Of a stretch of 28,266 bases of DNA, positions 21,301 through 28,266 are shown in pieces (the first letter of the stretch is position 1; each line of letters begins with the position of its first letter). Source of the stretch: Pleurotus ostreatus/Saccharomyces cerevisiae fusant (Eukaryota > Opisthokonta); contig JAMQCK010000324.1 in the NCBI GenBank assembly GCA_024196135.1, forward strand, positions 1 to 28,266. Reading direction: 5' to 3'. The position numbers and the translations under genes were made by a program. The notes below the pieces were generated by a model. That model did not search any database and had not been told where the DNA came from. It saw nothing but the letters and a program-made list of their open reading frames with translations.

Positions 21301-21517
21301 TAAGGAGGATGAGAAGAAGGGCGGGAGTTCGTGGGGGTGGGCGAATGAGGGAGGTGGGGAGGCTGAGGAAGAGGAGAAAGATGGCAGTGCGCAGTATAAG
21401 GATGAGGAAGAGGAGGTGAAGCCGCAGCAGACGCTGGGGACAATGTTGCGCCTGCTTGGGATTGCGCCGGAGACGCTTGGGTGGGATGATAATGAGGAGG
21501 GTTTCGTGGACGCGTGA
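18348..21517 (+). CDS. SFR1: SFR1/MEI5-like recombination mediator with long acidic N-terminus
   Basis: Sfr1 with Swi5 helps load and stabilise Rad51/Dmc1 in homologous recombination. Exons 18348-18377, 18435-18728, 18782-18988, 19041-19442, 19491-20282, 20343-20546, 20597-20653 and 20708-21517 join in phase to 931 aa. The conserved part is C-terminal. It includes KKLAKPFRPP, FKSPLTPG (about 753), a predicted coiled coil starting LTPQIQALERKLQVLKRAV, and LVKRWTEAGREVAWEVW. It ends with TLGTMLRLLGIAPETLGWD. A Gly/Trp-rich insert (about 830-875: GWGWDKED, SSWGWANE) separates the coiled coil from that end motif. The first 660 residues are disordered and very acidic, far longer than the roughly 300-aa yeast proteins. 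The intron at 18989 could end at 19019 or 19040; I prefer 19040 (52 bp). Fusion of two genes is possible but every junction keeps phase. Confidence 0.7.
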
Positions 21518-21677
21518 CATCGCGGTTGTGCTCGTTCTAACAGTGCTTGTGATTGTGTACTGCTCGTAGATTATGCTCGTATATTGCTATAGATGCTCGT
21601 AGATACCTGAAACGATGCTGATGCTCAGTACCTTAGTCTCGTGAATGAAAGGACGCTTACCACTCCATGTCCTATCC

Positions 21678-22712
21678 TCATTGCCACAAATCCTTCTCCG
21701 TCAGCCCCGTCCGCTTCTGCAGCACCTTGTACATCTCCTGCGCCAGGCGCTGCGGCGGCTCGAGGTCGGCGAGCTTCCGCTTCTTGCCCTTCTCGTCGGG
21801 TGTCTCGAGCAGCATTTTGGCCTCGGTTTGGAAGGTGACGAGGTCTTCGACTGGGCGGTGGTTAGGCTTAAGTGGGGGTGGGGAGAGGGCATGTTGCATA
21901 TGATATTTGGAGTGTAGTGTGGAGGGAGGGAGGGGAGGGGAGTGGGGAAGGGAGGGGATGGTAAATGGAGGGGAGGGAGTGGAAAGTGAAGGTAATGAGA
22001 GGGAGAGGAGAGAGCATACGCACCTCCGTTGATCTTGTTCAAGCTCATTCGTTCCCTTTCCTCGGCCGTGAATGCGCGCTGCCAGAAGTAGTTGTTGGCA
22101 TCTGGGATTGTGTCAATCGAAGATAGTTGAAGACTGCGATGCCCAAGGGGAAAGGATGGGAAACAGGACAGCATGTCAGGAGTGGGGCGCTGCATCTAAG
22201 AAATGGTAAACACCAGGGCGAAACCCACACGCACCAGGTAACGCCGTCCCGTTAGGTTCGGGGTCCACATCCTCCAGGTCGATCCCGTGCTTCGCCATGT
22301 CCTCGCGCGCAAAAGCGGCCTCCTTGTCTCGTCGGACTTTAACGGTTTCGAGGTAATCGGTGAGGCGCTGGGGAGGAAGTCAGTACGTGCCCTCATGATC
22401 GGGGTACATGCATTGTGCGTGAGTACGTCCAGCTGCACGTCTCTCGCAGATACGCAACCATCATGCCGATGGCGCGTACTTCCTTCGCAGGTAGATACAG
22501 CAAAGGGATCATCTACTGACATTCAGATGCCTCTCCTCGCGCTTGAGTGCATTCTGCAAGAGCCCGGGGAATCCGCGCGTGCGCTTGCCGCGCTTCTGGA
22601 CGACGAAGGGGAGGGTATCGTGAGGCAAGACTCTTGAGTGACGGCTCAGTGTGCTGAGCGCAGAGGAAGACTGAGAGAAGAGACTGCGCTTGGTGACGTT
22701 GAAGCAGGACAT
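21678..22712 (-). CDS. Probable mitochondrial protein, 191 aa, unknown
   Basis: Exons 22712-22521, 22367-22235, 22101-22024 and 21850-21678 join in phase to 191 aa. Introns are 153, 133 and 173 bp, longer than elsewhere in the window. The last has a clear GCCTAAC branch before its acceptor. The N-terminus (MSCFNVTKRSLFSQSSSALS through LSRHSRVLPHD) is basic, Ser-rich and free of acidic residues for about 30 residues, as in a mitochondrial presequence. The rest is helical and charged: KRGKRTRGFPGLLQNALKRE, ETVKVRRDKEAAFAREDMAK, NNYFWQRAFTAEERERMSLN and LAQEMYKVLQKRTGLTEKDL. I do not recognise the family. A small mitochondrial ribosome or respiratory assembly factor would fit the composition, but that is a guess. 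Confidence 0.7.
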
Positions 22713-23173
22713 AGCGAGTTGATGAGGGAACTGGACAAGTGGTGGCGCGTCTATTCGATCGCGCTTCGGAAGGACGGGCCGGTTGCCCGAATGGGTGGCG
22801 CGCAACCTGCCAGGTCCTGCAACACTGGTCGAAACTGGGTCTCATGAGGCCACCCAAGAGATTCTGAATATAGGTGAGAAACGTGAATACAAAGTAAGCA
22901 GGCGGCTTATGTATCAGGAGCCATGAGTAGATGGATTTAGATAACAGTACAAAGGATCGACTACAACAGCACGTTCGGTGGTGATACAACATACATGGTG
23001 GTAAGAAATTCCAGGAGTCAGAGGCCTACAGTGGATCATGAAGTCGGAGGATGATAGCAAGGATGAAAGAGATGTATCTAGTCTTGGGAGAAGTAAGTCG
23101 CTATGGAGTTCATGGGACTCGGAGCTACTCACGCGGACCCCCTTCAGAATGAGAGAGCAAACGGGGATACCCC
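22713..23173. other. Intergenic spacer between two minus-strand genes
   Basis: This holds the promoter of the 191-aa protein gene and the 3' end of the coiled-coil gene. An open frame at 22914-23210 on the minus strand has no splice, motif or composition support. No repeats are seen. Confidence 0.4.
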
Positions 23174-23912
23174 TCACGGCGCAGGCTTGTCCGTCGTCTT
23201 CGGCTGCCAATGAATTTAGCTCAAGCTGGTCCTGGCACTGCGAAAGGTCAAATGCCTCACGGATGCAACATCCTTGAGCTCGCGCAAACGGACTGCGATG
23301 TGCCGCAGCTTGTCCACCTCTAGCGGACTCTGCGAGGTATTGAGACCCAGCCTAAGCTCCTGGTCGTGCATGAAATTGGCAACGTCCGCCAGGGAGACAC
23401 CAAGGGATCGAAGGAGTGAGGCATGGAGGCTGGACGACCATTAGTAAGACTGTGCGTACGCGTCCAGCACTGGTACACTACCGTAGCGCAGCGAGGACTT
23501 GGTCCATATCCTTAGCCGTATTATCGCTACGCTCCATGTTGGCGCAGATGTCCTCGTTCATCTGAATGCGAAGAGAGGATAGATCTTTCGTGAGGTTCTG
23601 GATGGCAGCAGTACTGCGCGCGTGTGCCCTCGAGGAAGCGGAGGCCTGCTGACGGATGTAGCCGGTAGCATCGTCCTGCAGCGTCATCTGAGTATCATTC
23701 AAGCGCTGAAGCTGCAGCTCCAATGATCGTATTTTCCTGCGATAGACGAAGTATGGAATGCAGGCGACGGGGAGGAGTATGGCAGCTGCGACAGCGAAAT
23801 GGGTCGTAGCGGGATATCTGCGGTCGATCGAGAAGCCATCTTGTTTCTGCGAAGGTTGCGATTGAGTGGGGACGTCCTCAGCACGAGTGGTATTGCTCGT
23901 CGAAGGGTCCAT
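23174..23912 (-). CDS. Membrane-anchored coiled-coil protein, unknown
   Basis: Exon 1 is 23912-23482, starting MDPSTSNTTRAEDVPTQ. It is joined to 23429-23261 through a 52-bp intron. A second intron (23260-23204: GTGAGG donor, GAGCTAAAT branch, TTGGCAG acceptor) leads to a 30-nt exon ending PKTTDKPAP, for 209 aa. If that intron is kept, the frame stops at 23216 and gives 214 aa. A single membrane helix (THFAVAAAILLPVACIPYFV) at about 38-57 is followed by basic YRRKIR, so the long C-terminal part probably faces the cytosol or matrix. It is helical with heptad-like spacing (LELQLQRLNDTQMTLQ, IQNLTKDLSSLRIQM). The last part, VDKLRHIAVRLRELKDVAS, is also helical. Organelle tethering or mitochondrial inner-membrane assembly would fit, but I know no homologue. 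Divergent from the 24.1-kb gene. Confidence 0.7.
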
Positions 23913-24058
23913 GGTGGTTAGACGAAGAGAGCGCAGTATGCCCAGGCGCCTGAGCCGGGCCGCGGTGTGACATGGACACGCTGCCGCTTTGACCGGACGG
24001 AAACTGCGTTTTCTGGAAATTGGGCCACGGAAATTCCTTGACAACGCCGGCGAGCAAG
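23913..24058. promoter_or_regulatory. Short bidirectional promoter
   Basis: Only 146 bp separate two divergent start codons, so both genes must share this promoter. The sequence is GC-rich without a TATA box. Confidence 0.4.
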
Positions 24059-26073
24059 ATGGGCGGAAAACGCACACCAATGTACCCGCAGATGCACCAG
24101 TGGTCGACCCGGCAGGTGATACCCATGCCGCCCCCCGAGCCGCCGCGCCAGCCGACGGCGGAGGAGTCGCTGCCGCCTCAGAAAAGAAAGCGCAGGCACT
24201 CGGATAATGATATGGGCCCATCAGGGGGTACGCTCATGGAAGGGGGTTCCGCGAGAGGATCGGTGCTGAACAAACGAAGTGTGAGCACACACCATCCGAG
24301 TCCCGCGCCACCGACGCTGAGCATGTGAGCAGAGGCCGGGCGAGTTCAAGGATACCCCAGATCTCATCGCGGCCCTCCGCGCCAAGTTCGACTCGGAGGA
24401 CAGCATCGACTTTAGCGGCTGCTTCTTTGTGCAAGATGGCCCCGGGAACGACAGGAATCGCGTGAAGGCGGTCATAGACGAGATCTGGCGCGCAACGGGG
24501 TACAAGTTCACGTATGTGTCGCGCAGCATTAGCGTCCCCTCCTTCCTCACATACGCCCCCCAGCATCAAGGACCATCCGCAACTCAAGGACGGGTTCAAG
24601 ACGCGGCTCTGGTGCGCCCAGGACGAAATCCAGCGCGCGCGCAAGCACAACGGCAGCCTCGAGCCGCGGGTGAACAGCGCGGGCGAGGTGCTCGGCAAGA
24701 CGCGCTACCCGTGCAAGAGCAGCCTGCAGGTGACGTGCCGCGAGGGCTACGCCCCGAACGAGCGCCAGGTCACCGTGCGCATCCACCACCACTTCAAGCA
24801 CCCGCCGTTCACGGAGCAGCTGCCGCCCGAGGCGCCGAGCATGCTCGTCGCGGCGCAGCCGCAGGCGCCGGTGTACTACATACCGACGATGGCCCCGCAA
24901 TTCGCGTACTACCAGGTGCCGCAGGGTGGTGCGAATGGGCAGGCGCCGCCGGTACCGCCTGTACCACCACCGACCTCGAATGCTCCCCCGCCGCATGAAC
25001 CTCAACAAATGCCAGATCCCCCTACGAGTGCTCATGGGCCGCCGACCTCCCACCCTCCTGCTACTCAGCCGTCTGCCAGCCACCCTCCTGTACCGCCTTC
25101 TTCAACGCATCCCTCTGCCTCGCATACTTCCTCAGCCTCACATCCCCCCGTTGCTCAGCCAAATCCTGTACACCCGACTCGCGTGCATCCTAGTCTCACC
25201 CAGCCCCAACATTATCCGCCCGTACCGCCGCCCGAACCCTCACCAGCACGTCCGCCGCCTTCGCAGCAAGCGCAAAGTCAAGCACAACCGCCTCCCTCAA
25301 CTCAGCCAGCACCCGCCCCTGCGCCCTTACCTTTACCCCCACATCCGGCCTTCTCACATACACCCGTGGCTTTGCCACCACATCTACAAGCAGTAAGTCG
25401 CCCATTCTGAACACCTCAATCATCCTTTTCGAATCGTCCCCAAACCCCCTCCCTCTCGACATCACCCTCCTCCAGACTCGCTTACTGACCATCCTCTCCC
25501 CAGTACCGCACCCGCATGCTCTCCCTCATCACCACCATGCGCGACTTCTGCGGCGGGCTTGAGTACCAGCTCCAGTTCAACGACTTTCGCATGCTCGAGC
25601 AGCTCGAGACCGAGGGCGCGTCGTTCTTCAGGTTCATGGAGGCGTGCCTGCAGAGGGAGCGGCCCGCAGGGGCGGCGGCTGGGGCGAGTGGTGGTAGTGC
25701 TGGTAGTGCTGGTAGTGGCGGTAATGGGGGTAGTGCTGGTGGTGCAGGTGCATCTGGTACGAATGGAGGCGCATCCGGTGCACCCCAATCCAACGGCCAC
25801 TCGCGACAAGGCAGCGGGAGCGCGGCGCCGACCCTCGGGCGTATGATACTACCCAAGGGATATCCGGGTCAGGCGCCGAGACACTCGTCGCTCGTTAATG
25901 GGGATCCGATACCGCTTAGCGCGCTGTCGAGTCAGTCGAACGGTCGCGCGTCCCAGGCCAATGGACGGTCAAGTCAACCCAATGGACACGCATCGCAGGT
26001 CAATGGTCACGGGCAGGACGCAGCGGGGACTTCGGGTTCGCCTGTGCATGGGGCTCGGGGCGCAGGTTCGTAG
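24059..26073 (+). CDS. Putative Cys/His zinc-binding, DNA-binding-like protein
   Basis: Exons 24059-24280, 24333-24511, 24564-25392 and 25504-26073 join in phase to 599 aa. A Pro-rich N-terminus with a nuclear-signal-like QKRKRRH is followed by an ordered block of about 130 residues (about 75-205). In order this has FSGCFFVQDG, NRVKAVIDEIWRATGYKFT, KTRLWCAQDE, KTRYPCKSSLQVTC and VTVRIHHHFKHPPF. Cys, Cys-x6-Cys and a later His-x-H pattern with an aromatic strand resembles the WRKY-GCM1/FLYWCH zinc-binding fold used by transposases and derived transcription factors. I recall related blocks in many Agaricomycete proteins of unknown role. A long Pro/Ser/His-rich linker follows, then a helical segment (RMLSLITTMRDFCGGLEYQL, MLEQLETEGASFFRFMEACL). 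The tail has Gly/Ser runs and 8-residue Asn-Gly repeats (25920-26010). Function is inferred only. Confidence 0.7.
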
Positions 26074-26210
26074 GGATGAGGCTGAGCGGTTGTCGTAGCC
26101 TTGTGGTTGGGGTTGTGCTATGTATTTATTCTCGCACATGTTCGCAGCTTTCCTATTCGTCGTCTATGTTGATCCTCTTGTATATTCACTAGGGAACTCT
26201 TGTGTATTTC

Positions 26211-26250
26211 GCACCCGACTCGTTGTGTACTTGCACCCGACTCGTTGTGT
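26211..26250. repeat. 22-bp direct repeat, two copies
   Basis: GCACCCGACTCGTTGTGTAC occurs at 26211 and again at 26233, with the copies identical over 18 bp (to GTGTGT in the second). Confidence 0.8.
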
Positions 26251-26349
26251 GGGCTGGGCTTCTTGCATAATCGCAGATCTCTTGTATATCCACAACTTCC
26301 GTAGCGTCGCCCGTGTCAGGACCTTCTGAACTCTACTCGGTGACACGCG

Positions 26350-26452
26350 AAAATTCGCAGCTGGCCGCCCACCCGAATGCTCGCAGCTCGCGGCCTATCC
26401 GAATGCTCGCAGCTCGTCGCCTACCCGAATGCTCGCAGCCCGTCGCCTGCAT
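26350..26452. repeat. 26-bp minisatellite, about four copies
   Basis: Unit GAATGCTCGCAGCTCG plus ten more bases, tandem at 26375, 26401 and 26427, with a degenerate first copy at about 26350. Period 26 is not a multiple of three, which argues against coding use. Confidence 0.85.
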
Positions 26453-26549
26453 TTGCAAAGCACAGCGCTTCGTCCACGACGTCGGCCTCGCGCGTCGGTG
26501 TGATGTCTACCTCAGGCGTGCACAAATGCGGTAGGCCCGACGTCGGGGC

Positions 26550-26673
26550 GGTGAAGGGCGAAGTCATGTCAAGCGGCGAAAGGACGAAGTCATGCCATGC
26601 GGCGAAGGGCGAAGTCGTGCCAAGTGGCGAAGGGCGAAGTCATACCAAGCGGCGAGAAAGTCATGCTTCAAGG
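26550..26673. repeat. 25-bp minisatellite, about five copies
   Basis: Units begin GGCGAAGGGCGAAGTC at about 26550, 26575, 26601, 26626 and 26651. Copies differ by a few substitutions, one has an extra base and the last is shortened. Confidence 0.85.
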
Positions 26674-26773
26674 TAGGAAGCTGAATCCACGCTGCAAGGT
26701 AGGAAGATGGATGACGGAAGGCAAGAACATGTTGATACAATATATAGGTGTGGTATAGATATGACAGAATAGA

Positions 26774-26891
26774 TGTGTGCAGCGTCGGAAGCCTGTAGCG
26801 GATGTGCAACAGTTGCGCACAACAGTGCGTGTATGCAGCGGATGCATGCAGCGGATGTGCAGTGTCGGAAGCCTGCAGAGAATGTGCAGCA
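26774..26891. repeat. 36-bp imperfect direct repeat
   Basis: GTGCAGCGTCGGAAGCCTG at 26774 recurs as GTGCAGTGTCGGAAGCCTG at about 26856, each followed by a similar GATGTGCAACAG/AATGTGCAGCAG end. Between them lie shorter TGCAGCGGATG copies. Confidence 0.75.
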
Positions 26892-26908
26892 GACGTTTCG
26901 GGGGTATC

Positions 26909-27891
26909 TCAGTTCGCGGCGTGGGCGGCGTGCGAGGCGCGGCGGGCAGCCTGCAGGACAATGTAAGCATCGTATTCTCCTCTTGCGACCATTGTACCCT
27001 TCTCTTGCAGCCAATCGGCCCCATCGTAGCGCAAGGACCACATCGTAGCACAAGCACCACATCGTAGCACAAGCACAACCACAACCACAAGCACCAGCCG
27101 CCCCGCCACAATCAAGGACAACCCCACTCACCTCCTCATCCTCTATCCGCCTCGTCTCCGTGTACAAGAAGCACAGGACCAGGAACGTCGCCTCGGGGGA
27201 CGCGAGGTCGAAGTCGACGGTGAGCTGCGCGTGCTCGTTGTCGTGGAAGAGGTGGCCCTTGTAGGAGCGGTAGCGGGCGATGACGGCGCCGGAGGGGACG
27301 GAGGCCTGAGGGGGGGAGGGGTGAGCAAGGGTTTGGAGGAGGGGGGAGGGAGGTGTTGAAGAAATGGGCATGGTGAGGGGAGAATATTGAACAGATGAAA
27401 TGGAGGGAAAGGGGGGGGAAGAGGAAAGGGAGAACAAGGGAGAAAGGGTACTGACAGTCCATTCGCCATGGTGGTGTTGCATCTCTACCGTGAAGCCGCC
27501 CCAGGTCCACCAGCGCTTGCTATTGAAACAAAGGTGGTCAGCTTTCGGCGTCCCGTTCTGCCGTACTACCGATGCCTCTCGTCTCCCCTTCCACCCTCGA
27601 CCATCCACCAGTCTCAAAAAATAAAAGGTCAACTCACCTGCTCAACGTCTTCGTGTGCTTGATGCGGTCAAAGGGCAGGACCTGGCCATTAATGTCGAAG
27701 TACTTGTCCCGCCAGTCGATAGACGCGTGTGTCTTGGCGAAGTAGTTCTGCCCTTGGATGACCGTGGTGTCCCGGCCTTTCCAAAAGCTCTCCTTCGTGG
27801 TGGTGGAGAAAGCGATGGTGCCGTCGGGGAAGGTGAGTATGGTGTTGAGGATGTCCTCCTTGCCGAAGGTGAGGGTGACGCTGGTGGACAT
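26909..27891 (-). CDS. DUF6593-like protein
   Basis: Exons 27891-27638, 27519-27456, 27305-27132 and 26950-26909 join in phase to 177 aa. The start MSTSVTLTFGKEDILN is chosen because a TATA-like GATATAAG lies about 130 bp upstream and the frame before it looks non-coding. Segments include TTKESFWKGRDTTVIQ, THASIDWRDKYFDI, RWWTWGGFTVEM, ARYRSYKGHLF and FLVLCFLYTETRR. The alternating strands, the IDW motif and the final Leu-rich strand before TRR fit, from memory, the basidiomycete DUF6593 family (a lipocalin/tubby-like small beta fold of unknown role). The last intron (27131-26952, 180 bp) contains a 19-bp minisatellite. If it is not spliced, the frame shortly hits a stop. The final exon encodes only an Ala/Arg/His tail (AARRASHAAHAAN), so the true C-terminus is uncertain. 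Confidence 0.65.
27017..27080. repeat. 19-bp intronic minisatellite
   Basis: CATCGTAGCRCAAGSACCA repeats three times in tandem and then degrades to ACAACCACAACCACAAGC. It lies wholly inside the last intron of the DUF6593-like gene. Confidence 0.8.
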
Positions 27892-28266
27892 GGCGGAGGG
27901 CTGGGGATGGAGGAAGGTGTAGAAGTAGGTGGAGGAATGAGCCAAGGATGAGGAGATCCTAGGAGAGGCTGAAGGGAAGCTGGGGTTGCTAGTAACGTCC
28001 CCCAACACTCCTAGGGTTCTTATATCCCGGGTGCGCCGCGGGGTCGCTCTTACCCACACTAGTAAGCCGCGACACCCACGAGCGCCCGGCGCTCAAGTCA
28101 TACAAACGGCCTGACAGGATCGACGCGCTCTTGTTGAAATCCAGTGCGAACTGATCAGCGACGATACCGCGCCTGTGCTGCGCGCGCGTGTTGCGCACCG
28201 CACCCGGGGCGCCTACGGAAGCCGGAGTGATGCGCGGAGGGCGCCTAACACGTCGGGCGCTTATTT
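27892..28266. promoter_or_regulatory. Upstream region of the DUF6593-like gene
   Basis: A 375-bp end stretch. It has a TATA-like GATATAAG (minus strand, about 28018-28025) about 130 bp before the gene's ATG. Nothing else recognisable is seen; an open frame at 27989-28198 lacks support. Confidence 0.4.

Larger units (their letters stand above)
26074..26908. other. Gene-poor stretch packed with minisatellites
   Basis: Beyond the 3' end of the preceding gene, this 835-bp stretch has no supportable coding exon. It holds several unrelated short tandem repeats, listed separately. Open frames across it follow the repeats and are not credible genes. Confidence 0.55.

Noticed and set aside
20759..21520. 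Long minus-strand open frame opposite SFR1 exon 8
   Set aside because: Leu/Pro/Arg-rich shadow of a Gly/Glu/Arg-rich coding exon; the plus strand carries the conserved Sfr1 motifs.
22914..23210. Minus-strand open frame as a separate gene
   Set aside because: It overlaps the 3' end of the coiled-coil gene and has no motif or promoter.
24547..25083. Arg-rich minus-strand open frame
   Set aside because: Shadow of the Cys/His protein exon; composition is typical of an antisense frame.
26350..26673. CRISPR-like array
   Set aside because: Units are tandem without unique spacers, and the genome is eukaryotic.
26661..27632. 323-codon minus-strand open frame over the minisatellite region
   Set aside because: It reads through three introns of the DUF6593-like gene and the repeats; the spliced model keeps the conserved segments in another frame.

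Overview
The window looks like nuclear DNA of an Agaricomycete (mushroom-forming basidiomycete), possibly a polypore. It is GC-rich and gene-dense. Almost every gene is cut by short GT-AG introns of about 48-60 bp with CTRAY-type branch points. Several families are ones I associate mainly with basidiomycetes (DUF6534, a DUF7770-like protein, a DUF6593-like protein). No virus, plasmid, rRNA, tRNA or CRISPR was seen. Gene models were built by hand from splice sites, reading phase and family knowledge; no database search was possible.

Layout. 1-3.3 kb: an accessory island with two phosphotransferase (APH/kinase-fold) paralogues in opposite orientation, the second broken by a frameshift, flanking a DUF7770-like gene and a tiny doubtful gene. 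3.5-7.1 kb: CDT2 (WD40 substrate receptor of the CRL4 ubiquitin ligase, minus strand) and LYS12 (mitochondrial homoisocitrate dehydrogenase, plus strand), divergent from a 271-bp spacer. 7.1-8.7 kb: a gene-poor stretch with degenerate repeats. 8.7-10.6 kb: a 15-exon DUF6534 membrane protein. 11.0-13.2 kb: a Gly/Trp-rich protein with a conserved C-terminal domain. 13.7-14.8 kb: TAF8 of TFIID (minus). 15.0-16.8 kb: a long disordered protein (minus), divergent from SND2/TMEM208 (17.2-17.9 kb). 18.3-21.5 kb: an SFR1/MEI5-like recombination mediator with a very large acidic extension. 21.7-23.9 kb: two minus-strand genes, a likely mitochondrial 191-aa protein and a membrane-anchored coiled-coil protein. 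The latter is divergent from a putative zinc-binding DNA-binding protein (24.1-26.1 kb). 26.2-27.1 kb: a cluster of unrelated minisatellites. 26.9-27.9 kb: a DUF6593-like gene (minus).

Most genes are unrelated housekeeping functions: protein turnover at replication, lysine synthesis, transcription initiation, ER membrane insertion and recombination. The least explained items are the WG/GW-rich protein, the GW-rich insertion in the SFR1 homologue, the Cys/His protein at 24-26 kb, the minisatellite cluster and the decaying phosphotransferase pair. Two ACGCGT boxes before SFR1, and a related element before CDT2, suggest S-phase (MBF-type) control of these two genome-maintenance genes.
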